Shown here in pieces: positions 32,254 through 40,432 of a stretch of 64,000 nt of DNA (within the stretch, counting starts at the first letter, position 1; each line of letters begins with the position of its first letter). The notes under the pieces are model-generated. The model ran no database searches. It was not told the origin of the DNA and saw only the letters and a list, made by a program, of their open reading frames with translations. Made by a program: the position numbers and the translations under genes. This DNA comes from JBBDMX01 sp040878035 (GTDB lineage: Bacteria; Planctomycetota; Phycisphaerae; Phycisphaerales; Phycisphaeraceae): the NCBI GenBank assembly GCA_040878035.1, contig JBBDMX010000030.1, positions 62,001 to 126,000 of the forward strand. The letters are read 5' to 3'.

Positions 32254-33522
32254 TCAGCGTGTGATCGAGGTGACGTCCAGGATGTAGACGCCGCGGGTGT
32301 TCTCGAAGTTGGCGTCGATGCAGATTTGCGTGCCGTCGCGGTTCCAGCGCGGGTGCAGGTCGCAGCGGTAGGCCCAGTTGCTCACCGCCGACGAATAAAT
32401 GCGCGCCAGGTCCACCCGGCGCTGGTCGGCGGGGCGATAGAGCATCAGCGTGATCAGGCGTTCCCGGTCGGGATAGGTGTCGTTGAGGATCCAGTTGCGG
32501 TCGGGCGAGTAGGAGCAGTGGCCGTCGGTCTGGGGCAGGACATCGTCGCCGATGGATTGCATGGCGCCGCTGTGGATGTCGATGAGGTGGAAGGCGCGCT
32601 TGCCATCGGGGTCGGCGGCGTAGGCCAGGATGGTGTGATCGTCGCGCCAGTCGTAGTGCGAGAACATGGGCGTGTCGCAGACCAGGCGCAGATCCCCCCC
32701 GGATGAAGAGCCATCCAGGCGGATGCACATCAGGCGGGTGCGGAAGTTGGGGTTGCCCTGGCAGGGCCAGCGGTGCAGGAAGGCGGCCCAGGTGCCGGTG
32801 GGGTCGATCTGGAGATGGTTGACCCAGTGGGGGACGTTGCGCATTTCCTCGCGCGGCTGGATCTGGGCGAGCTGAGCGAGGGAAGCGATGAGGCGGGGCT
32901 GGTCAGCTTGGTGAAGCCCCGTCACGCCAATGCGGGGCTGCGTCGGAAGATCAAAGACGAAGACGCCGTTGTCCGCCGGCGCCAGTTCGTCGGGATTGCG
33001 TTCGGCGACGCTGGCGTAGCCGTAACCGGGGCGCAGGCGGTGCAGCCGGCCAAAGTCCAGGGACACGGCCCGCCGACCGTCGCGGGTCAACGTGTAAATC
33101 GGCATCGGCAACGTCTGGGTCTGTCCGGTGAATACGTCGCGGATGATGCCGACGGGGCGGCCAGCGACGATGCGGTTGTAGATCACCTGGCGATCACCCG
33201 CCGGCCCCAGCCACTGGAACATTGTGCCCTGCTGCCAGCTCCACGCGCTGGTGCGGTCGAGCTCGATGAACCGGCCGCCATCGGTTGCGTTCTGGGTGGT
33301 CGCCAGGTCGATCATGCCCAGCGTCAGTTCTTCACCTGCCAGTGGCTGGCGATCGGCAAAGCCGATGCGGCATGCCAGCACATATCGCCCGCTGGCGTCC
33401 CACGGCGTCTTGTCATAGTAGCCGAAGAAATAGTGCGCATCAGTGGGCGTGACGCGCCGCATGGGCACGTGCAGGTCTTGCACTTTGGCGGGATCGATCC
33501 CTTGAGTGGCGGATGTGGTCAT
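32254..33522 (-). CDS. Cytosolic beta-propeller protein, oligogalacturonate-lyase-like
   Basis: The product is 422 residues without a signal peptide. The blades read, for example, FFGYYDKTPWDASGRYVLA, TLTRDGRRAVSLDFGRL, MFSHYDWRDDHTILAYAAD and PDRNWILNDTYPD, a WD40/oligogalacturonate-lyase-like seven-bladed pattern. The Mn-binding His set of true oligogalacturonate lyase is not clearly assignable, so it may act on another uronate oligomer or only bind it. It lies upstream-to-downstream with two pseudopilin genes and a LacI regulator on the same strand, mirroring the module at 55903-59832. Confidence 0.72.
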   Translation of the reverse strand: MTTSATQGIDPAKVQDLHVPMRRVTPTDAHYFFGYYDKTPWDASGRYVLACRIGFADRQPLAGEELTLGMIDLATTQNATDGGRFIELDRTSAWSWQQGTMFQWLGPAGDRQVIYNRIVAGRPVGIIRDVFTGQTQTLPMPIYTLTRDGRRAVSLDFGRLHRLRPGYGYASVAERNPDELAPADNGVFVFDLPTQPRIGVTGLHQADQPRLIASLAQLAQIQPREEMRNVPHWVNHLQIDPTGTWAAFLHRWPCQGNPNFRTRLMCIRLDGSSSGGDLRLVCDTPMFSHYDWRDDHTILAYAADPDGKRAFHLIDIHSGAMQSIGDDVLPQTDGHCSYSPDRNWILNDTYPDRERLITLMLYRPADQRRVDLARIYSSAVSNWAYRCDLHPRWNRDGTQICIDANFENTRGVYILDVTSITR

Positions 33523-33658
33523 GCTGGTCAGGAGTGTATCAGGCGCAGCGGCGTCGCGCGACGCGGGAGGGGTGGCGGAGGCTAAGCCGCAAGCGGCTAG
33601 GGCAACGCTTCCCCGGTCCTCTTCCTCCGACCTCAGAGGGGCGAGGGAGCGAAGGTCA

Positions 33659-34426
33659 TCACTTGCCGTTCCAGTACGGGCTGGTCTTCTCGGTGGCGTA
33701 GGAGCCGTCCGGATCCCGAGGCCAGTCGCCTTCGGCCATGAACTTGGCGTGGCCGTCGATGAACAGGGCGTTGGTGCGCCCCAGGTGATGGTAGAGCAGT
33801 TCGGCGTTCACGTGATCCAAGCCGTCGGCCGTGTAGTAGGACCAGTTCCCGTTTGCGCCGCTTAAGAAGCACACCTCGACGTACAGGAACACGTCGCTGG
33901 GCCGTTGAATACTGGTTAACTTCGCCGACACGTTGGCGGCCTGCTGGCTGACCGAGCCGCTGCTATCCCGCAACAGCCAGGTGTTGTATGTGTAGATCCA
34001 GCCCATGTCTCCGTTGTGCCGCGGGAAAATCGTGGGCTCGGTGCAGTTGAAGGTGGTCTTGTAATACTGCGTCGGCTTATTCTTGAGCTGCGGCTTGCCC
34101 GAGTAGAGGTAGGGCCAGAGCAGGCGGGGCCAGAATTCATAGTCGCCTGAGGCGTCGCGGAGATGCGACGGCGGCGCCAGGCCGCGGTAGTCGTTGACGT
34201 AGTACTGCATGGTCAAGCTCAACTGATGCAGCTTGCTGGCGCAGGCGACCTGCCGGGCCGCGGCACGGGCGTTGCCCAGCGCCGGCAGCAAGAGGGCGAT
34301 GAGCAGGGCGATGACGGCGATCACCACCAGCAGCTCGACCAGCGTAAAGGCACGCCGCACTGGCGCCGGCGTATGCGCCTCAAGACTGGCGCGGTCTGCG
34401 GTCGTTATCTTGCATTGAGCGTGCAT
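33659..34426 (-). CDS. Type II secretion pseudopilin-like protein (prepilin leader, H-x9-DG domain)
   Basis: The product is 255 residues. Start ATG 34426 (MHAQCK) is preceded by AGGTGG; a longer upstream frame is less likely. The prepilin leader is RRAFTLVELLVVIAVIALLI, with cleavage before Phe and Glu at +5. The body ends with HHLGRTNALFIDGHAKFM, the H-x9-DG(H) motif of planctomycete DUF1559-like pseudopilins. These very numerous proteins sit in the envelope, perhaps with secretion or substrate-binding roles. It is the last of two adjacent pseudopilin genes. Confidence 0.88.
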   Translation of the reverse strand: MHAQCKITTADRASLEAHTPAPVRRAFTLVELLVVIAVIALLIALLLPALGNARAAARQVACASKLHQLSLTMQYYVNDYRGLAPPSHLRDASGDYEFWPRLLWPYLYSGKPQLKNKPTQYYKTTFNCTEPTIFPRHNGDMGWIYTYNTWLLRDSSGSVSQQAANVSAKLTSIQRPSDVFLYVEVCFLSGANGNWSYYTADGLDHVNAELLYHHLGRTNALFIDGHAKFMAEGDWPRDPDGSYATEKTSPYWNGK

Positions 34427-34446
34427 AGTTCGCCACCTGATCCACT

Positions 34447-35229
34447 TCAGTTGAGATTCAGAAAGATCCACAGGGCAGACACCGTATCCAAGTCACCCAG
34501 CAAGGCATCGACCTTTGCACGCGGCTGGTTGGCGCCGTGGCCATCGAAGTAAGCGATGTTGATCGTCCCCTGGCCGTGGTGACGGTAGGCGGCACGGTTG
34601 ATGATGCCGGTGGTCTCGCCGGTGTAGGCGCCCGAGCCCGACATCGAGAGGCGATCGTTGAGTCCATCCAGGACCATGGCGTTACTGCTGGGACTGCGTA
34701 CCTGCTTTTCGCGGTTCACGCCGGTGTTATATGGGTTCCTAGGGTCTTCCAGGCCGCTGCTACCGGGGATGTTGGAGAAAGTGCCGGTGGAGTTGTAGGT
34801 GTAGTTGCAGCCATAGTTCAGGCCCATGTTGCCTTGGGCCGAATTCGCCGTGGCGGAAGTCGGGCAAAGCCAATTTCTGGCCTTATCCCAACTGATGCCC
34901 TGAGTGCCGATGTTGTGCACGCCCATTAGTTCCTGGAAGCGGCGATTGGCATACCAGTTGACGTTGCCGGCGTTGTTGTTGCAGGTCGTGTCAATGCGTA
35001 CGGGCACGAAAAAGCCGCGCATCTCCTCGGCGTAGAGCTGATTGGCCAGGTTGACCTGCTTGAGCATGCTCAGACATTTGACCGAGCGGCCCGATTCGCG
35101 CGCCGAGCCCAACGCCGGCAGGAGCAGGGCGATGAGCAGGGCGATGATGCTGATGACGACCAGCAACTCGATTAGCGTAAAGGCGAGGTGGGTCTGGCGA
35201 GCATGCCGGGTTCGACATTGGATGTTCAT
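34447..35229 (-). CDS. Type II secretion pseudopilin-like protein
   Basis: The product is 260 residues. The leader is LAFTLIELLVVISIIALLI, with the Glu at position +5. The body has the family segments GSARESGRSVKCLSMLKQVN, YGCNYTYNSTGTF and, near the end, HHGQGTINIAYFDGHGANQ (the H-x10-DGH motif). The downstream pseudopilin starts 21 bp beyond its stop, and the LacI gene lies 24 bp upstream, so LacI and both pseudopilins are probably one operon. Confidence 0.88.
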   Translation of the reverse strand: MNIQCRTRHARQTHLAFTLIELLVVISIIALLIALLLPALGSARESGRSVKCLSMLKQVNLANQLYAEEMRGFFVPVRIDTTCNNNAGNVNWYANRRFQELMGVHNIGTQGISWDKARNWLCPTSATANSAQGNMGLNYGCNYTYNSTGTFSNIPGSSGLEDPRNPYNTGVNREKQVRSPSSNAMVLDGLNDRLSMSGSGAYTGETTGIINRAAYRHHGQGTINIAYFDGHGANQPRAKVDALLGDLDTVSALWIFLNLN

Positions 35230-35252
35230 GGTTCACCAGCCCCCGGTGGTAC

Positions 35253-36299
35253 TTAGCGTTCTTGAGGCGGGACAGTGGATTCGCGCACGATGAGCGTTTC
35301 GGGCATGACCACCCGTTGCGGCGCCAGCGGCTGGCCGGATTCCAGGCCGACCGAAAGTATTTCCAGGGCCACGCCGGCCATTTCCACGCTGGGCACGCCG
35401 ACGGTGGTCATGGAAGGCACGGTGTTGCGGGTGATGGGAGTGTCGTTGAAGGTGGCGATGCTCAACTGGCCGGGCACCGACAGGCCGCACTTCCAGCAGG
35501 CGCGGAGCAGTTCCAGCACGCCGGAGCTGTGGTACTCGATGATGGCCGTGGGTCGGGGTTGGGCCGCCAGAACTTGCGTGACGGTTTCCTGTCGGTCGGG
35601 GTTGACCACGCACAGGGCGGCGGGCAGGCCGGCCTCGGCCAGGGCGTCGTTGATGCCCGTCAAGCGTGCCTCGTAACTGAAGTGCTTGCGCACGCCCTGG
35701 CTGACGCAGTTGAACACCACGCGACGGTGGCCCAGGGACAGCAGGTGCCGCGTCAGGTCCCGGCCCCCCTGGCGATCATCGGGAATCACGCAGGCGTGGC
35801 CTTCGCGCGGCTCGGCGTTGACCAGCACCGCGGGCAGGCCGGCCTGCTCAAGGGCGTACTCCACCTCTGGACGCAGTTGATTGAGGATGACCACGCCATC
35901 GAAGCGCTGGTCCAGCAGCATCTGCCGGCAGCGCTGGATATGGGCGTCGCCGCCGGAGACGAACTGCGGATCGTAGCCGCGTTCCGACAGGCCGTCGGAC
36001 AGCGTCCGAAAGGCGTCGGCCCAGAGGTCGTTGCTGATCAGAGGCAGGTTGTGCGGGTGGATCAGGGCGACCATGTGCGTGCGCCCCGAGACAAAGGCCC
36101 GCGCTCGCCAACTGGCCCGATAGCCCAGCCTCCCCGCCGCTTCCAGCACCCGCTTGCGCGCCGCCTCGGATATGTCCAGCAGGTTCAGCGGGCGGTTCAT
36201 CACCTTGCTGACGGTCGAGATCGAAACACCGCTGGCGGCGGCGACGTCCTTGATCGTCACCCGGTTCGGCCGCAGGGGTTTGCTGGTGATGCGACTCAT
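35253..36299 (-). CDS. LacI-family transcriptional regulator
   Basis: The product is 348 residues. The HTH with hinge is VTIKDVAAASGVSISTVSKV, followed by MNRPLNLLDISEAARKRVLE, and the ligand-binding domain is of the periplasmic-binding-protein type (VALIHPHNLP, DGVVILNQLRPE, PRPTAIIEYHSSG, SIATFNDTPITR). The start ATG 36299 (MSRITSK) is chosen; the TTG at 36320 would add seven residues. It probably represses a uronate or oligosaccharide gene set including the pseudopilins downstream. The closely related regulator at 57985 suggests duplicated modules. Confidence 0.9.
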   Translation of the reverse strand: MSRITSKPLRPNRVTIKDVAAASGVSISTVSKVMNRPLNLLDISEAARKRVLEAAGRLGYRASWRARAFVSGRTHMVALIHPHNLPLISNDLWADAFRTLSDGLSERGYDPQFVSGGDAHIQRCRQMLLDQRFDGVVILNQLRPEVEYALEQAGLPAVLVNAEPREGHACVIPDDRQGGRDLTRHLLSLGHRRVVFNCVSQGVRKHFSYEARLTGINDALAEAGLPAALCVVNPDRQETVTQVLAAQPRPTAIIEYHSSGVLELLRACWKCGLSVPGQLSIATFNDTPITRNTVPSMTTVGVPSVEMAGVALEILSVGLESGQPLAPQRVVMPETLIVRESTVPPQER

Positions 36300-36334
36300 A
36301 GCTGGATTTCTAATTTCCAATGAAAACTCTGACT

Positions 36335-36507
36335 AACCACCAAGACACCAAGGACACCAACAAAGAAGAATGAACACGAAGACACGAAGACACGAAGAAG
36401 AAGAGATGAGTCAAAATCCGAAATCAGAAATCAGGAATTTCACTTCGTGTCTTCGTGTTCACTCTCCCGTTCTTTGCCTTCCTTGGTGTCCTTGTGTCTT
36501 GGTGGTT
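36335..36507. repeat. Long hairpin element, copy 2
   Basis: The terminal arms AACCACCAAGACACCAAGG and its inverse are near-identical to those of the element at 31922-32116. The interior has ACGAAGAC units and their complement. The loop contains the heptamers AATCCGA-AATCAGA-AATCAGG (36415-36435), a repeat that also occurs in frame in the xylanase gene at 60592. It sits between the divergent-flank LacI start and the PEP-CTERM gene end. Confidence 0.75.
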
Positions 36508-36543
36508 CAATTCAGCAGAACGACGAAAATCAAAAATAAGAAA

Positions 36544-38808
36544 CTAGGAATTCCTTCGCAGCCCGCGCGTCATCATCATCGCCCCGCCCAGGGCCAGCAG
36601 CGCCAGCGAGGCGGGCTCGGGGATCGTCGTCAGGGCGATCTGGTTGCCCTGGTAGCTGTAGTTGATGGTGTAACCGGTGGGCAGATTGCTGATGGAGGCG
36701 AACTGGGCGCCGGTCAGTGAGCCGTAGCTGGCAAAGATGTAAGCCGCGTCGTTGAGGCTCAGGGCGTCAAAATCGACGGTGGCGGCCGTGATGTCCAGGA
36801 TATTGCTTACGTTGAGCAAGTCGGATGAGCCCGCGCCCGCGCCATCGAGTTCGACGAGCATCGTGCCGGCCAACAGAACATCGCCGGTGACGCTGAGGGC
36901 GCCGATAGAGTTGCCAGGGGCCAGGAATCCGCCGGCCTGAACGGTGACGATGCCGGCCACGCTGCCGCCGCCGCTGAAGGTGCCGTCGATGAAGATCGAC
37001 CCGGCGTTGCTCACCGCACCGGTCTGAATGTTGAGGTGTGTCAGCGGGTTGGCGGCACTGCCAATGTCCTTGCCGCCCATGGCCAGCGTGCCGCCGTTGA
37101 TGTTGACGGTGCTGGTGGCGGTGGCGCTGCCGGAGGCATTGCCGGCGGCGATGGCGTTGTTGAGCGTCATCACGCCGCCATTGAGGTTGAGGGTGCCGGA
37201 AGCCGAGTCCGTGGAACCGGTGACGGTGGTCGAAATATTGGCCAGCAGAATCGCCGGTGCCGAGCCCGCCGACTGCACTGACAGCGTTCCGCCGTTCATC
37301 GTCAGCGTTCCCTGGGCGGATACGGCGACGGAACTGTTGGTCGCGGTTCCGGTATATGAGCCGATCAGGACCGCAGGCCCGGTGCTGGTTGTGGCGACAA
37401 TGACGCTGGTGGCGTCGAGATGGCCGATCACGACGGAGCCGATGCCTTTGGTCGCGCCGTTGCCCGGGCTCGAAGGCCCAGACAGCCTGCCGATGGTCAG
37501 GACGCCGGTGCTGACCGTCGTGCTGCCCTGAAGATCCAGATGGTTCAGCACATTGCTGCTGAGCGTCAATGCGCCGGCCGCGCCGCCTACGCCGCCGCCG
37601 GCCTTGTTGCCGACCGAAAGCTGACTCAGCGTGCCGTTGAACCTGCCGTCGAGGGTCATCGTGCCGTTGGCGCTTCCTCCTGTGCTGTTATCTTCGTAGC
37701 CGATGCGAAGCTGGGAGCGGCCGCCGGAGGTACCGTCGAGCGTCAAACTACCCGTTGCGCCCAGCGTAAAGGTGGTGGCGGCGGACTTGACTCCGCCGAC
37801 CACGAAGAGCGGGGTATGGACGGTGGTCGTGCCGTTTCCGGCATCCACGGTGGCCTTGCCGGTGTTGTTGCTGCCTTCGCCGAGCATCACCTCGGTGCTC
37901 GCGGTAATGGTGTTGGTGGCCGCCAGCTTGAGCGTTCCATCGCCAAAGAGATTACTGCCACCGCTGCTGGTGTTGTCACCGACACCAAAGGAACCGACGT
38001 TGGCGGTGAAGGAGGCAGCGGCGCTGAGGTCCAACAGGCCGTAGGTCGTCCCTGTGCTGGCTCCAGTGATTCGCCCGACACCCACGAGGCTTGACGAGCC
38101 ACTGCCGACCGAAAGCGAAGCGCCGGCCAGCAGAGCCACCCCTCCGGGGGAGGCCAGTGTGCCGCCGCCGGCGAGCAGGCTGCCAAGCGTATTGGTGCCA
38201 CCCAGGGTAAGCGTGCTGATGTTGCCCTTGGTCAGCGTAAAGCCACTGCCGTCGATCCCACCGGTGAACTTGAAGGTTGCCGTGCCGGCACCGGTGACGG
38301 TGGTACTGGCGCCAAGTTTGACGGCGTTCTGCACGTCATAAACGATCGCGCGGTTGTTGGTGGAATTGTTGAGCGCGCCCAGGTTGATGGTGGGCGTGCT
38401 TGCACCGGGGTTGGTGAGCAGCAATGCTCCGCCGGCGCCGGCGACGTTGATGGTGGCGGTCAAAGTTGAATCCGAGACGCCGTTATGAGTGCCATTGAGC
38501 GTCAGCACGTTGAGGACGAAATCCTCGGTGCCGCCGGCGGGGTTGACGTCGATATCGTTGGTGGCGGTATAGTCCACCGGCGACGTGCTGGTGGCCACAA
38601 CAGAGTTGAAGACGAGGTTGTCAGTGTTGTTGGCGCCCGAAGGCACCAGGCCTGCGGTTGGGCTGCTGGTCCATTTGCTCGAGTCGCTCCAGTTGCCCGT
38701 GCCGACAGTGCTACCTGACCATGTAAACGTGTCGGCCTGTGCCGAACCGACCGCCAGGACCATTAAGCCCGCGGTCAAGACTGAGGTGATTTTGCAGCTT
38801 CGTGACAT
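36544..38808 (-). CDS. Secreted PEP-CTERM protein with autotransporter-associated beta-strand repeats
   Basis: The product is 754 residues. Start ATG 38808 has AAGGAGAA upstream and begins the signal peptide (MSRSCKITSVLTAGLMVLAV to about residue 22). A second in-frame ATG with its own GGAGAG lies at 38967. The body is a Gly/Thr/Ser/Asn-rich beta-solenoid with repeats such as TLTLGGTNTLGSLLAGGG and GTLTMNGGTLSVQSAG. The end is PEPASLALLALGG, a membrane segment and Arg residues: a PEP-CTERM sorting signal for exosortase. No exosortase is in the window. There is no beta-barrel domain. It is probably a surface or matrix protein. Confidence 0.88.
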   Translation of the reverse strand: MSRSCKITSVLTAGLMVLAVGSAQADTFTWSGSTVGTGNWSDSSKWTSSPTAGLVPSGANNTDNLVFNSVVATSTSPVDYTATNDIDVNPAGGTEDFVLNVLTLNGTHNGVSDSTLTATINVAGAGGALLLTNPGASTPTINLGALNNSTNNRAIVYDVQNAVKLGASTTVTGAGTATFKFTGGIDGSGFTLTKGNISTLTLGGTNTLGSLLAGGGTLASPGGVALLAGASLSVGSGSSSLVGVGRITGASTGTTYGLLDLSAAASFTANVGSFGVGDNTSSGGSNLFGDGTLKLAATNTITASTEVMLGEGSNNTGKATVDAGNGTTTVHTPLFVVGGVKSAATTFTLGATGSLTLDGTSGGRSQLRIGYEDNSTGGSANGTMTLDGRFNGTLSQLSVGNKAGGGVGGAAGALTLSSNVLNHLDLQGSTTVSTGVLTIGRLSGPSSPGNGATKGIGSVVIGHLDATSVIVATTSTGPAVLIGSYTGTATNSSVAVSAQGTLTMNGGTLSVQSAGSAPAILLANISTTVTGSTDSASGTLNLNGGVMTLNNAIAAGNASGSATATSTVNINGGTLAMGGKDIGSAANPLTHLNIQTGAVSNAGSIFIDGTFSGGGSVAGIVTVQAGGFLAPGNSIGALSVTGDVLLAGTMLVELDGAGAGSSDLLNVSNILDITAATVDFDALSLNDAAYIFASYGSLTGAQFASISNLPTGYTINYSYQGNQIALTTIPEPASLALLALGGAMMMTRGLRRNS

Positions 38809-39059
38809 GCATGTTCTCCTTCGGGTTGGATGGATCATGAAAGGTTGGCCGCGGAAGTGCGGCAGAGAAAGAAGGTCAGACTGTGCTTGTTGGGTTGCCA
38901 TTTGTTGGGCTGGCGACGCACGAGTCAGCATTCGTTGTGTGACTTGACCAGAGTGGCTCTTCGACATGTCTGCTCTCCTTCTGTGGGCTGGAATAGGACT
39001 GGGCTTACGCAGATCACCGGTACACTGACTTGAGACCCGACCATCCGAATACGGCGAAC

Positions 39060-39088
39060 ATCTAACCATACGAAAACGTTTTTGTCAA
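39060..39088 (-). promoter_or_regulatory. Promoter of the PEP-CTERM gene with embedded LacI-type operator
   Basis: On the minus strand TTGACA (39088-39083) is followed by a 17-bp spacer and TTAGAT (39065-39060). The 16-bp near-palindrome ACGAAAACGTTTTTGT (39070-39085), with a perfect AAAACGTTTT core and central CG, overlaps the -35 box and the spacer. This is the shape of operators used by LacI/PurR/CcpA-type regulators. Binding would block polymerase. Confidence 0.6.
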
Positions 39089-39234
39089 GTGAATTCTAAC
39101 ACGCTTCTGCGCCATTGCAAGGCTTGATGACCGCGCCGGCGCAACATTGCCCTGTAAGCAGCCGCCAGCCCCATTATGTCGATTTTCCCTTGTTTTACAG
39201 CATGGTATGCGCACTGGATGGTTCTGGATGCCCC

Positions 39235-39263
39235 TTGACCGCCCGCGCCGCAACCCGTATCAT
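39235..39263 (+). promoter_or_regulatory. Sigma70-type promoter for the 39368-43306 unit
   Basis: TTGACC (39235-39240) and TATCAT (39258-39263) are separated by 17 bp, matching 5/6 positions at each box. The transcript would start about 100 bp before the ATG at 39368. Confidence 0.55.
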
Positions 39264-39367
39264 CGGGGTCTATCGATCGCAGAAGGACGAATAGGCCTTA
39301 CGAAATCACTTTCGAGCATGGTTTTCTGATCTTCCGCCATGCCGTTTCCCTCCGGTTTGCCTTCAGC

Positions 39368-40420
39368 ATGCCCACCCCATCGGCACCATCCCGTCCCTTT
39401 CGACTGGCGTCGTTCCGCGACATGGTGCTAACCCACCTGGAACGCCTGGCGGATCAAAATGGCGCGTATGGGTCCTACCGCGCGGGGCTGGGCCGGCGGC
39501 CCGACCTCTACTCCAGCCTCGACGCCGCCATCATGCGCACCATCATGGGCGAGGACCTGCGGCAGACCCTCTCCGACGAACAGCGGCGGCAATGGTGCGA
39601 GCACATCAACTCCTTTGCAGTACACCATTTCCACCGCCCAAGGGAAGGCAGCTACTGCGACACCCTGGGCCACAGCCCCTTGCACGCCAACGGCATGGTA
39701 GTCGGCGCCTTAGGCGCGATCGGCGGCAAGCAGAAGTATCCCTGCCGGTTATATGACGGGTTCGACACGCCCGACAAGGTCGCCCCCTGGCTGGAGCGCG
39801 AGATCGACTGGACAGCGCCGTGGAGCGAGAGCCACCTTTTCTGGGGCGGGCTGCATTGTTTTAGCTTCAGTTCGCGCTGCACGCCGCAGTGGCTCGGCGT
39901 GACGTTTGCCTGGCTGGATGCCCACGTCGATCCGGCGACGGGCTGGTGGCGGCGGGGGGTCGCGCCGCGCAGTGCATTTGAGCCGTTGGGTGGGGCGGTG
40001 CACATTCTGCCCATCTATCCCCACCATGGCCGGGTGTTCCCGTATCCGCGGCAGATGATCGACTCGACCCTGGCGCTCCAGTTGTCCACCGGCCGGTGGC
40101 ACCCCAAGTCGGATCGCGTCCTGGATTACCTGGAGCTTGACGCACTCTATGTCCTTGCCTTGCTGGGCGCCCAGGAGCCGGACTATCGCCGGGATGACAT
40201 CCTCGCGGCCGTGGGTCGCTATGGCCAGGTCGTCCGCTCATACCTGGAGGATCGCCGGGACCATTACTTGTCGCAGCACCCGCACTATCTGCTGGCGGGC
40301 GTGGGCGTGATGGGCCTGCTGCACCAACTGCTGCCTGACGAGTTCGTGGACGACGCGGCCTGGACCGACATTTTCTCCGACCGCCGGCTGTATCAGACCA
40401 GCGAGGTCGAAATTTTCTAA
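39368..40420 (+). CDS. Hypothetical helical (alpha/alpha-toroid-like) protein
   Basis: The product is 350 residues and cytosolic. It has repeated long helices and aromatic loops (for example FRDMVLTHLERLADQNGAYG, HINSFAVHHFHRP, HLFWGGLHCFSFSSRC, GWWRRGVAP), typical of alpha/alpha barrels found in carbohydrate-active and terpenoid enzymes, but no family can be fixed. It is 12 bp upstream of the beta-helix gene and shares its promoter, so a role in the same polysaccharide pathway is likely. Confidence 0.6.
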   Translation: MPTPSAPSRPFRLASFRDMVLTHLERLADQNGAYGSYRAGLGRRPDLYSSLDAAIMRTIMGEDLRQTLSDEQRRQWCEHINSFAVHHFHRPREGSYCDTLGHSPLHANGMVVGALGAIGGKQKYPCRLYDGFDTPDKVAPWLEREIDWTAPWSESHLFWGGLHCFSFSSRCTPQWLGVTFAWLDAHVDPATGWWRRGVAPRSAFEPLGGAVHILPIYPHHGRVFPYPRQMIDSTLALQLSTGRWHPKSDRVLDYLELDALYVLALLGAQEPDYRRDDILAAVGRYGQVVRSYLEDRRDHYLSQHPHYLLAGVGVMGLLHQLLPDEFVDDAAWTDIFSDRRLYQTSEVEIF

Positions 40421-40432
40421 CAGGAGTTCGCA

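Larger units (their letters stand above)
38809..39367. other. Divergent promoter region
   Basis: About 560 bp between divergent genes, with no protein-coding gene. It holds the minus-strand promoter plus LacI-type operator (39060-39088) and a strong plus-strand promoter (39235-39263). The part 38809-38967 is in frame with the PEP-CTERM gene and may be a leader or an N-terminal extension. Confidence 0.6.
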
